Positions 36,097 to 44,399 of a stretch of 45,987 bases of DNA are shown piece by piece. Under the pieces are notes generated by a model. The model was not told the DNA's origin and made no database searches. It was given only the letters and a program-made list of their open reading frames with translations. The position numbers and the translations under genes are program-made. Position 1 is the stretch's first letter. Every line of letters begins with the position of its first letter. Origin of the DNA: Pseudomonadota bacterium (GTDB lineage: Bacteria; Desulfobacterota; Desulfobacteria; Desulfobacterales; JAHIVH01); contig JAHIVH010000098.1 in the NCBI GenBank assembly GCA_018816735.1, positions 1-45,987 on the forward strand, in the 5' to 3' direction.

Positions 36097-37077
36097 ATGA
36101 AAAAAACTATTCGGAAAGGTATTCAGGAATTTCAAATTATTTCATGGGATGAGTCCCATGATAAAGGCGAACTGATGACTTTCCCGGACAAAACATCAGC
36201 ACGGTTGTTTCTCCGGAGCTTTTTAAATGACCATGTCAGCATGATGATTTTTCGCGATATATTGAAAAACAAATCCCTTCATTGTGAACTTTACCGCTTG
36301 AATAACATAGACATCACCGACCAACTGAGTTGCACGCTTTCAAATGGCACAATCAGAGTCGCCAAACTGCCGATTGAGGACTCTTCATGGATTCGTCAAA
36401 AACGATTCTGGGAGGAAGACGACTACGTAGCCCCAGTAGCGAAGGCAACCGCAAGGGATGTCCATTGGATTACCTTTAAGGTGTTGGAGGATACATCCGG
36501 GATGCCTATACCTGACATAACGCTTTCCATTAAATTGCCCGGTGGCGCCAAGGTGGATAAAACCACTAATGAAAAAGGTCTTATAGAGATTTATGATATC
36601 ACTGGTGGGGATTGCGAAATTTCCACTGACATCAAAAATGCGAAACTTGAGAATACCCTTGCATTCGTCGATTGTGGTCGGATGCTGCGCGATAACTATT
36701 CAGGCCAGAGTGATCCAAAGAAAAAAAAAATATCCGGATTGTTCATTGCAGAAATTAAAGAACACAAGGTCAAAACCGGTGAAACACCGGATAGTCTGGC
36801 ACAATCATTTGGGATGCCCTGGGAAGATATAACCTGGTTTAACTGGGGCGCCGCTTCACCGGATGAGATAAACAACCATCTTGAAGAAGATGTGGGGTGT
36901 ACCCAAAAAAATCCAAATAACAATGGTTTTGTTTTCGATGATTCGGATGAACCTGGGATCGTTTATCTTCCCAAACCCATAAAACGGGGAAGACTGAGCA
37001 CTCAAGCGACACATATCATCAGTGTAAAGCAGGTGGAAAAAGCAAAAAAGCTGGAAGAGTTCATGTTTTCCATGTGA
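36097..37077 (+). CDS. LysM protein with PAAR-extension-like module
   Basis: The likely start is ATG 36097 (326 residues); an in-frame TTG at 36013 adds 28 residues of unlike composition. No signal peptide. Residues 123-180 read HWITFKVLEDTSGMPIPDI and continue with a NEKGLIEIYDITGG turn. This is the same small beta module as residues 135-190 of the PAAR protein (HWIEGRVVDSAGMPITEID). Residues about 220-292 are a LysM-like domain (HKVKTGETPDSLAQSFGMPW...VYLPK), interrupted by an acidic loop. The region before 120 has no recognised domain. It leads a four-gene island with the 1289-residue peptidase. I infer an adaptor linking that peptidase to a PAAR/VgrG spike. Confidence 0.7.
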   Translation: MKKTIRKGIQEFQIISWDESHDKGELMTFPDKTSARLFLRSFLNDHVSMMIFRDILKNKSLHCELYRLNNIDITDQLSCTLSNGTIRVAKLPIEDSSWIRQKRFWEEDDYVAPVAKATARDVHWITFKVLEDTSGMPIPDITLSIKLPGGAKVDKTTNEKGLIEIYDITGGDCEISTDIKNAKLENTLAFVDCGRMLRDNYSGQSDPKKKKISGLFIAEIKEHKVKTGETPDSLAQSFGMPWEDITWFNWGAASPDEINNHLEEDVGCTQKNPNNNGFVFDDSDEPGIVYLPKPIKRGRLSTQATHIISVKQVEKAKKLEEFMFSM

Positions 37078-37084
37078 TCATGCA

Positions 37085-38017
37085 ATGTGCATGAATACGA
37101 TAAAATGGCACTTAAAGAAAATGATAGCGAAAAAAGGAATAAATATCCTTGTAATACTTCTTTTATTTGTATCCATCTTTCTGGGAGGAGCAGTAAAAGA
37201 AAAATACGATTCTGATGATTCGTTTAACCCACGCCTTGAATCAAAGAAAACTACCGTTGGGGATACCTACCCTTCAAATACCTGTCCATCAGAAACATTC
37301 AACAGACATATTCCTTATGCAAAAAAATGGTTGCTCATTTCGGCCACTACCCGGTCGATCCCACTGCAATGTAAAAAAGGACTATTGTTGCAAAGCTCTT
37401 GTTTTGCAAATCTGGAACCGGATTTTTACATATGCGTATCTGAAGCATGTGAAACAAAAGAGGAAGCGCTCGGGAAACAAGCCGAACAGAAATCAAAAGA
37501 AAGTTATATTAGATATTCAGGATCATATTCCGATATCCCATGGCCTGCCCCAAAGCATTCAGACTTGCTTTTTATAACGGCTCTTGGACCTGTAACTGGG
37601 ATTGAATGCGCCATTCAGTCAGATAAAGCAGACGATATATATGCCGAACAGGGTATCGATTCTGTTGTTACGATAGTATATACCGCCATCGATCAGCTTA
37701 AGGGATTGATGGATACACTCAAAATAACAGCTGTATCTTTGCCGGAATTTACGAAAACTGTTTTAGATTCGACAAATACCGCCATAACAGCACAATGGGC
37801 TGAAATAGGCGCCTCAGTTCTACATATAAGTGTCTGGCACATCAATGGCAAGTTGATATTCAACCAGAAATTTTATTCAGAGGCCGATCAAAATGAATAC
37901 GAGTACACCCATTTTGAAAAGCGCAATGACTCCGGGGCGATCATAACGCGATATAAAAGCAAAAATGAAAAGGAACAGCTCTCAATCAAATCCTGGAATG
38001 GAAAAACGTTTAAATAA
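37085..38017 (+). CDS. Single-pass membrane/periplasmic protein of unknown function
   Basis: A 310-residue protein starting at ATG 37085 or 37091. One hydrophobic segment (INILVILLLFVSIFLGG, about 20-36) follows a basic N-terminus, so it is exported and probably anchored. The exported part has several cysteines (Cys60, and SSCF, YICVSEACE and GIECAIQ further on) that could form disulfides. I do not recognise a family. It lies 7 bp after the LysM gene and 9 bp before the large peptidase. Being exported and next to a signal-less cell-wall peptidase, it is a candidate immunity protein, paralleling the beta-propeller beside the 1138-residue protein. Confidence 0.6.
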   Translation: MCMNTIKWHLKKMIAKKGINILVILLLFVSIFLGGAVKEKYDSDDSFNPRLESKKTTVGDTYPSNTCPSETFNRHIPYAKKWLLISATTRSIPLQCKKGLLLQSSCFANLEPDFYICVSEACETKEEALGKQAEQKSKESYIRYSGSYSDIPWPAPKHSDLLFITALGPVTGIECAIQSDKADDIYAEQGIDSVVTIVYTAIDQLKGLMDTLKITAVSLPEFTKTVLDSTNTAITAQWAEIGASVLHISVWHINGKLIFNQKFYSEADQNEYEYTHFEKRNDSGAIITRYKSKNEKEQLSIKSWNGKTFK

Positions 38018-38026
38018 GGCCGACAT

Positions 38027-41000
38027 ATGCCATCCTACCAAAAAAATTATAAGTACACATACACCAATAATGAGCATCTGAAGCAACATTATGGTACTGA
38101 GTGGCCTGACAAGTGGCAATCCAACTGCCTGGATACTTTCGCTAAAAAGGCGAAACTACTGAGTGACTGCTGCCTCGGGGATTATATAAAGTCAAACATC
38201 ATTAAATTTGATCTCAGCAAGTATGGATTTAAATGTATAAAATCCATCTATATCCACAAAAATCTGAGCCCCATTCTGGAAAGAGTGTTTACAGAGATAA
38301 AAGAGGTGAAAAATTATGAAATCCGTGTGGTTTATTGCCATTTGTTCCGTTATAAGAAGAACACCACAACTACCAAAGCCATACGGGATTCTTCAGATTA
38401 TTCTCAAGCAAAAGACTGGTATTGCAGCAAGTGGAAAAAAACAGGTGATGAAAAAAATGCCTGGTGGAACGCTCATTGGGCGGAAGGCGCTGCAGAGTAT
38501 GATTTAAAAGAAAATAAAGTCAAACTCTCCTACTTGTCAAACCATAGTTTTGGATCTGCAATTGATATAAATCCGGCAGAAAACGGTATTGGGGCCAAAA
38601 CCTGGGACATACCACCGAAAATTGTTGAAATATTTCGCAAATATGGGTTCTACTGGGGAGGCTTTTACAAAGACCCCATGCATTTCGAGTACTTTCTTGA
38701 TTATTTTATTGATTTCAATTCTTTTTCCCTCCCCGTAGACATAGGCAAGGGATACACCCCAACCCAGGAATCTTTAAACGATTACTATGTACACAATGAG
38801 CAGAAACACAAAGGCGGTTACTTCCCTGTTGGCGCAAACACCGTGTGGCATGGCGGTGTGCATATTCACGCGAAAGCCGGTACTCCCGTTAAAGCTATGG
38901 CACGGGGAACTGTAATTGCCGCAAGACTGGCTGAAGAAGACACCGCAAAAAAACATTATGGCAGTACCAATTTCGTTCTTCTTGAGCATCTATACAAAGA
39001 AAAAAATTATTTTTGCCTGTATCACCATCTTAACTGGGAAAAACTCGAAAAGGAAAATAAAACACTTACAAACGTGCCATGGCTTCAGAAAACAAATGAT
39101 GACGATTCCTCCTCTATAGATGAAGACTTGCTGAAAAAACTCAAAGAAGGTAAGGTTTGTGCCATCAATCGACCGGTCAACGCCGGTGATACCATTTGGA
39201 CAGTCGGCCAGTTCGGATCGTCAGCTTACCGTGCAGACATGATACACTGGGAGATATTTTCCGAATCACTCATGTCAGGCTACTGGTACCAGGTTGTCGA
39301 TAAAGACACAAACCACACGTGTGATAACAAGAAACTCGTAGAGCTTATTGACGAACCAGGAGGTGTAGCTTTTATTAAAACCAGGCCTGACGGTAATCTC
39401 AGTGCCAACGAAATAAACAATTTTTTTAAGAACCCACAGAAATGCGAGCCGATCAGATATTACGCATGCCAATTTTATTCCGAGTTTGCCATAGATTGGG
39501 ATAGGGCGGTTGGAAAACTTAAAGCCAGATTCAGCACAGAGAATCTGGCATCTCGCATCAAACCCTACAATTTTTGGCAGGAAGCAGATAGTGCAGGCAC
39601 TGATCTTCCAGGAAATCCCATTGTATGGCATTACAATCCAATCGCTTTCATTGAGCAGGCCCTATGTACCTCGGCACGGGCCCGGTTAACCGGGGAATAC
39701 TTTGAAGCAGACAACAGTTTTCTCATGAACAAGGCGGCCTTGCATCTTAATGAGACATGCGAATATATCAGAAAAAAAGATCAGTGCGCCATTCTATTCT
39801 TAGGATTCGTTCTTTCATCTGATAAAACAAAGGATAAAGCGAAACTCTCTGAACAGCGCGCGAATTCAGTTTCAATGGTACTCCAGGGGTTAAAAGATGA
39901 ATGGGTAAATTGTTTTAAAGAAAAAATTTGGGGTCACCGTGAACGGCAAATTATATTAAATACCCTGGAAAAATCACCGGGCACCCCTTTCTACACCAAA
40001 AAAATAGATGGCGTTAATGGAGATGGACAAAAACAGGCGGTTAAAGATTTTCAAAAAAAGCACGGCCTAAAAGATGATGGAGACGCTGGTAAAAAAACGC
40101 TGGGACAAATGTTTGACGTGTATTATTCAGGTATCAACCGCTCTGATATGTCAATCGCTCAAACCAAAATGATTGGATGCAGTGATTCCCAAAAAGGACT
40201 TCCCTCCGAGCATTTTGCAGATATTCTGGTTTTTTCCAAATCTATTTTTCCTGATCCGGAGAAATATCAAACGTCACCGGAAAAAACGTTTACTGTTTGG
40301 CAGGATTCGGTTGATTTTAATATAGAAAAAACTGATATCAATATCGCCGCTACAATGAAATTCATTTTCCCGGCAGATAAACTTCACAAACAATACGTCA
40401 ACTTAACCAAAGGCAACGATAAGCCTGAAAATGGCAATGAGCTGAAAGTCAGGGTTGAAGTTGAAAATCCGATAGAAGGTCAAAAAATTTATTGGAAAGT
40501 CACGGCAGATCCAAATAACAGCAAACGAAATGACCCGAAATGCGGCCTGAAGGAATCCGAAACGTCCGACTTGATCGAGCTGAACGACCGGACAGCCAAA
40601 TGCACGACTACCTTGAAAAATGGTGAGGCTGAAGTTATCCTCTGCTGTGGACTGGCCGGCGGAGACAGTTTTGTCGTGGAAGCGGGTGTTGAAGATGACA
40701 AATGGATTGATAAGGTCCAAGTCATCACCTGGCGAAAATTGTTTTATGAATTGCAGGCACCTGACTTTATTGAATTAGACAATGTTATGTTAAATGGTAC
40801 TCCAGAAAATGATTATCCTTCTTCAACACAGAGCTGGATTAAAACTCAATTAGATACATTATTTGTCGAATATAAGCTTAAAAAGACAATATCGTTCACA
40901 AAGGCGGAGAGCCCAGCGGGAACCTTATATAAACCATCCTATTTTGGACTTCCCAGTACTGGTAGAACGGATGATTGGTTGTATGTATACCCAGGTGGCG

Positions 41001-41896
41001 GAAATCCACCCAAACCTTTCAGTGCCAATCATAAACAGACGATTAACGTTCATGTTGTTGATAAGGCCTATAGCAGCAACGGCATTCAAACCAGTGTGAT
41101 TACACCCGTAATTTCAAGCCTAACCGCAGGCAAGTTTACTCTTGACATACATAGCCTATATCCAAAAAAAGATTTGCTTTCAGTGGATATCACAAACTTT
41201 CAATGGGAAACCGTTTTAACGACACCCCACGTAACTCACCCAGGATATGTTTCTGGCACAACGACTCCCTTGTCCGGTAATAATTCAGGCTGGGCTATAA
41301 CGAATGATTATAAAGATATTATATTTACGCCACCGGCACACCTTGCCGGTTTAATCGGCCCTGAATCGGCAAGCCAATGCCCTATTGAAGTTTCTTTAAA
41401 GATTAAAATCAGCTATGAAATTAACGGGAATTCGTCAGGGAACAGGCAAGTATTGGTTTTCAAGAATAGTCATAAAGACGCAATGGCATGCACTATTTGT
41501 CATGAACTCGGGCACAATATGGGCATGACAATATTATCAGGAAAAAACCCATCACCGCCTGGATTACACATACCCCAAAATGTTGATGAATTGCTTGCTG
41601 ATGGCAGTGGTAACTATGGATATTACTACCGACACAGGAGCCATGCAGGAGAAACTTATGGCAGCAATGGTGTTCGTGGCCCCAATCATACGGGTGGCCA
41701 TTGCGCGTTTAACATCGCGAGTAGACACAATCTGACCGACATGGGAGGGCAAAACGGAACCTGTATTATGTATGGGGAAGGTGGTGATGTTGTTACCCGC
41801 ACCAGTTACTGTCCTACTTGCATCGAATTTTTAAGAGGCCGTAATCTGTCGGATATTATCAGCGCATGGTCTGGCAGGGCTTCTATGGATTGTTAA
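38027..41896 (+). CDS. Multi-domain peptidase: M15 + M23-like + OmpA/PG-binding + zincin, candidate effector
   Basis: A 1289-residue protein with no signal peptide. Parts in order: (1) M15 D,D-/L,D-peptidase (about 110-230) with SNHSFGSAID at 171-180 and MHFE at 218-221 (zinc ligands His173, Asp180, His219). (2) M23/LytM-like domain (about 265-415) with HGGVHIH from 275, YHH 332-334 and IHWE 406-409; the usual zinc Asp is His279 and the first His of HxH is Met405, so activity is doubtful. (3) A split OmpA fold with an inserted peptidoglycan-binding-1 segment (about 545-740; DGVNGDGQKQAVKDFQKKHG). (4) An Ig-like region. (5) A C-terminal zincin with HELGHNMG at 1159-1166 and several cysteines. 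The likely role is peptidoglycan/protein degradation after delivery into a target periplasm. Confidence 0.8.
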   Translation: MPSYQKNYKYTYTNNEHLKQHYGTEWPDKWQSNCLDTFAKKAKLLSDCCLGDYIKSNIIKFDLSKYGFKCIKSIYIHKNLSPILERVFTEIKEVKNYEIRVVYCHLFRYKKNTTTTKAIRDSSDYSQAKDWYCSKWKKTGDEKNAWWNAHWAEGAAEYDLKENKVKLSYLSNHSFGSAIDINPAENGIGAKTWDIPPKIVEIFRKYGFYWGGFYKDPMHFEYFLDYFIDFNSFSLPVDIGKGYTPTQESLNDYYVHNEQKHKGGYFPVGANTVWHGGVHIHAKAGTPVKAMARGTVIAARLAEEDTAKKHYGSTNFVLLEHLYKEKNYFCLYHHLNWEKLEKENKTLTNVPWLQKTNDDDSSSIDEDLLKKLKEGKVCAINRPVNAGDTIWTVGQFGSSAYRADMIHWEIFSESLMSGYWYQVVDKDTNHTCDNKKLVELIDEPGGVAFIKTRPDGNLSANEINNFFKNPQKCEPIRYYACQFYSEFAIDWDRAVGKLKARFSTENLASRIKPYNFWQEADSAGTDLPGNPIVWHYNPIAFIEQALCTSARARLTGEYFEADNSFLMNKAALHLNETCEYIRKKDQCAILFLGFVLSSDKTKDKAKLSEQRANSVSMVLQGLKDEWVNCFKEKIWGHRERQIILNTLEKSPGTPFYTKKIDGVNGDGQKQAVKDFQKKHGLKDDGDAGKKTLGQMFDVYYSGINRSDMSIAQTKMIGCSDSQKGLPSEHFADILVFSKSIFPDPEKYQTSPEKTFTVWQDSVDFNIEKTDINIAATMKFIFPADKLHKQYVNLTKGNDKPENGNELKVRVEVENPIEGQKIYWKVTADPNNSKRNDPKCGLKESETSDLIELNDRTAKCTTTLKNGEAEVILCCGLAGGDSFVVEAGVEDDKWIDKVQVITWRKLFYELQAPDFIELDNVMLNGTPENDYPSSTQSWIKTQLDTLFVEYKLKKTISFTKAESPAGTLYKPSYFGLPSTGRTDDWLYVYPGGGNPPKPFSANHKQTINVHVVDKAYSSNGIQTSVITPVISSLTAGKFTLDIHSLYPKKDLLSVDITNFQWETVLTTPHVTHPGYVSGTTTPLSGNNSGWAITNDYKDIIFTPPAHLAGLIGPESASQCPIEVSLKIKISYEINGNSSGNRQVLVFKNSHKDAMACTICHELGHNMGMTILSGKNPSPPGLHIPQNVDELLADGSGNYGYYYRHRSHAGETYGSNGVRGPNHTGGHCAFNIASRHNLTDMGGQNGTCIMYGEGGDVVTRTSYCPTCIEFLRGRNLSDIISAWSGRASMDC

Positions 41897-41902
41897 TGTA
41901 TA

Positions 41903-43051
41903 ATGAAAAATATTCATATATTTTTAAATAATATCTCCCCCAAATTACGGAATGATAAACAATTTAAGGGTATCATCCGAATTTGTATATTACTTATCGC
42001 TATCATCTGTTTTCAAGTAGTGGTTAAAACAACCGATACTCAATCTGAAGTATCCTGGAGGAATATCCTGATGGAAAAAGACCTATTTCAACTGCGTGAC
42101 GAACAATACTATAACGACCTTAATCAGCAAGAAGATGTTGTTCGCGACTTTTTTAAACAAAATAGATTACAAGGCCTCTTGATAGGCTGTCCACAGAAAG
42201 TGGATATAAAATCCAAACCCAATTTACCTTTTATCGTAAGTGAAAAACGTTCTTTTAAAGATATCAGAGAAGTTCCCTATGACAAGTTTGCTGTTGTATG
42301 CGCAATTGATCTTGACCGGGGGATATCATACACAAATTTGCTGGAACAAATCCCTGATAATATCATATTCAAGCCCACTGAAGGGCAGGAGAAACCCATT
42401 CCCGAGGGCACTACCTTTCAATTTAAAGTCTATGATTTGCGGGAACGTTTGCCGTTGCCTTGGGAAATAACAAATCTTCTTGTTACGATATTTTTGAATG
42501 ATATCTATTCAAACAGAGCCTATGTTACATTGTCGGAAAACAATATGACATCAGAAGCTGTTTCTGCTGAAATAACAAAAGAGTTAACAGGGAAGCCTCA
42601 ACCAATGGTAAACTTCCAGGAGGAGGCTCCTTATCCCTGCTATAGTAAGGTATCTGATTCTCCCAGAGAACCAGATAAACCAGGCATAGCTCTTTCTTGC
42701 AAACAATCATTTTCTATTGAAAATAAAGAGCCTTTTATTCTTTCCGGTTCTTTCTTGGTTCCTGTTTTTCCTCATGAGCAAACCATGCAAGCTGATGGGC
42801 AGTCTCCATCTGCAATTGTTCCTGTTTCATTATTAGTATCAGGAACCCATCAGGAAATAGTCGGAACACTCAATTTTAATGTTCCGACAAAGGCAACCAT
42901 TGACAACACAGGAAAGCAACCGAGAGTGAAAGGATATTTTACGTTAAACCTAAAGCAATATTTCAAGTTTGAAGAAACTCCTCAACAGTATACATTATAT
43001 GTGTTTTCACGAGAATTGCTATCCAAGGTACAATTCCAATTGGTAAAATAA
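41903..43051 (+). CDS. Single-pass membrane protein following the multi-domain peptidase
   Basis: A 382-residue protein with one N-terminal transmembrane segment (about 24-41, IIRICILLIAIICFQVVV) and a periplasmic remainder. The C-terminal ~130 residues look like an Ig-like beta sandwich (FILSGSFLVPVF...VPVSLLVSGTHQE...GYFTLNLKQYF). No family is recognised. It starts 6 bp after the peptidase stop, so it is in the same transcription unit. Immunity protein or assembly partner are the context-based options. It is followed by a non-coding, repeat-bearing stretch, and the island ends here. Confidence 0.6.
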   Translation: MKNIHIFLNNISPKLRNDKQFKGIIRICILLIAIICFQVVVKTTDTQSEVSWRNILMEKDLFQLRDEQYYNDLNQQEDVVRDFFKQNRLQGLLIGCPQKVDIKSKPNLPFIVSEKRSFKDIREVPYDKFAVVCAIDLDRGISYTNLLEQIPDNIIFKPTEGQEKPIPEGTTFQFKVYDLRERLPLPWEITNLLVTIFLNDIYSNRAYVTLSENNMTSEAVSAEITKELTGKPQPMVNFQEEAPYPCYSKVSDSPREPDKPGIALSCKQSFSIENKEPFILSGSFLVPVFPHEQTMQADGQSPSAIVPVSLLVSGTHQEIVGTLNFNVPTKATIDNTGKQPRVKGYFTLNLKQYFKFEETPQQYTLYVFSRELLSKVQFQLVK

Positions 43052-43173
43052 TGATTTCGAACAAAAGTAAGCGCTTGATAACCGGACCCCATATTAAAAA
43101 ATTATTTTTTTACAACCGATTCAGAGCTTATTTTTCCGACCGGTTGTCCAGCTCATGGGGTCCACCGCTCTTC

Positions 43174-43458
43174 TCACTGTGGTATCGGAGGAGGAGCTGT
43201 CTCAATGTTAATATAAACACCCGCATCGTATCTTCCTGACACCTTTCCAAAAACATCCTCAACCACGACGTAAATGGTTGCAGAACATGATTCATCTTCA
43301 CTGCAAACAACGCTGCTTGTAAACGTTTCCGTATAACTACAGTACCATGGCTCAATATCATTGTCACCGGCGATTTTATTCTGTAGCCGCCATGGCGGTT
43401 TGAAAATGTAGTTTTCTTCGTATTCTTCTTTTTTTCTTCGTATTTTCTTCAAAAACAA
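43174..43458 (-). pseudogene. Orphan C-terminal fragment of unknown protein
   Basis: A minus-strand frame with protein-like composition in its second half (WYCSYTETFTSSVVC, SATIYVVVEDVF, a proline-rich end) but a low-complexity Lys/Glu start produced by a duplicated TTTTCTTCGTATT (43412-43424 and 43432-43444). It may be the tail of a gene cut when the IS21-like element inserted at its 5' side. It may also be spurious; no homology can be named. Confidence 0.25.
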
Positions 43459-43503
43459 TCGGTAAAAAAAGAACTTTCATCTAAAGACTTTATGCGCAAG
43501 TAT

Positions 43504-43525
43504 CGGTGGCCTTGGAGGGCCGCCG
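43504..43525 (+). promoter_or_regulatory. Hairpin presenting the ribosome site of the IS-associated zinc-finger gene
   Basis: CGGTGGCC (43504-43511) pairs with GGCCGCCG (43518-43525) with one G-T wobble. The loop and inner edge contain GGAGG (43514-43518), and the ATG follows immediately at 43526. The structure places the Shine-Dalgarno in a tight loop right before the start, suggesting damped translation of the element. Confidence 0.5.
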
Positions 43526-44116
43526 ATGAAATTGAGAAATCAGCGTAAATGCTTGAATTGTAGTGACATGTTTGAACCAGATTATCGTAATGTCAAGAAT
43601 CAAGAATACTGCCGCAAGCCAGAGTGCCGCAAAGCCAGTAAAGCTGCGAGTCAGAAAAGATGGTCTGAGAAGCCTGAAAACAAAGATTACTTTAAGGGGC
43701 CTGTGCATGTGCAGCGTGCTCAGGAATGGCGGAAAAATCATCCAAAGGGCTTAAGCAAAAAAGAGACCAAATCCAAGAAAGTGTTACAAGATCTCTGCCA
43801 AGAAAATTTTATGGAAATACAGCCAGTTACGGATGGTAAAAATTCCAGTGATCTTTTGTTACAAGATCTCTGCAACCAGCAACTGTATGTAATGATAGGA
43901 CTAATCGCACAATTAACAGGATCGACGTTACAAGATAACATCGAAATGACCATTCGCCGCATGCGAGAATTAGGGCGAGACATTTTTATGAACCCTAATC
44001 GTAAAGAAGGAGGTCAATATGATCCCAAAACAACCCATTTACCCGGAACGGGTGCGAAAGGTTCCCCGGCAATTCAGCTGGATCGACCACCGCCTGGTCC
44101 GGGAACGGCACATTGA
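43526..44116 (+). CDS. IS21-associated zinc-ribbon accessory protein
   Basis: A 196-residue protein with an N-terminal cysteine motif CLNCSDMF...YCRKPECRKASKAASQKRW (about 9-46), a small zinc ribbon seen in proteins encoded upstream of some IS21-type transposase genes. The middle holds a repeated phrase, VLQDLCQENF and LLQDLCNQQLYVMIGLIAQL. The last ~30 residues overlap the next gene in another frame and look like read-through, so the functional protein probably ends near residue 165. Its role in transposition is unknown; DNA binding or regulation is likely. Confidence 0.6.
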   Translation: MKLRNQRKCLNCSDMFEPDYRNVKNQEYCRKPECRKASKAASQKRWSEKPENKDYFKGPVHVQRAQEWRKNHPKGLSKKETKSKKVLQDLCQENFMEIQPVTDGKNSSDLLLQDLCNQQLYVMIGLIAQLTGSTLQDNIEMTIRRMRELGRDIFMNPNRKEGGQYDPKTTHLPGTGAKGSPAIQLDRPPPGPGTAH

Positions 44117-44399
44117 ACAATGCAGCCATGCCGGGGCGGCGTTTTATCTGTTTTTGGTCACGGTAGCTGATGCCAAGGGCTTGAGCTATTATTCGGATGC
44201 ATCCATCGAAAGAAGAATGAACATGGAAAAAGGCGTCCTTGAGAATGCCCGTCTGGAGCTTTGCCGAATCGGGCTGATTGCTTACCGGTGTCCAATTTAT
44301 CAGGTGTTGCCGCTGGATACGCCTGTTGCCAAACGCCCTTCCGGGTCCCTTTCGTCATTGAGCCAAATATTCAAGCAGATTGCGGAGGGGGCATCATGA
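44019..44399 (+). CDS. IS21-associated small helical protein
   Basis: A 126-residue protein with a strong GGAGG ribosome site before ATG 44019. Its TGA overlaps the istA start (ATGA, 44396-44399), so it is a real coupled gene even though it overlaps the preceding frame by 98 bp. FSWIDHRLVRERHIEQCSHA and a later helix pair (SIERRMNMEKGVLENARLELCRIGLI, split about 62-88) resemble a winged-helix fold. It is likely an accessory or regulatory factor of the element. Confidence 0.65.
   Translation: MIPKQPIYPERVRKVPRQFSWIDHRLVRERHIEQCSHAGAAFYLFLVTVADAKGLSYYSDASIERRMNMEKGVLENARLELCRIGLIAYRCPIYQVLPLDTPVAKRPSGSLSSLSQIFKQIAEGAS

Noticed and set aside
43052..43239. Plus-strand 62-codon frame after the island
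   Set aside because: Low-complexity, no homology, no ribosome site; treated as non-coding.
44261..44395. Longer IstA start
   Set aside because: The extension runs out of frame through the preceding coupled gene; ATG 44396 has GGAGGGG and matches the family N-terminus.
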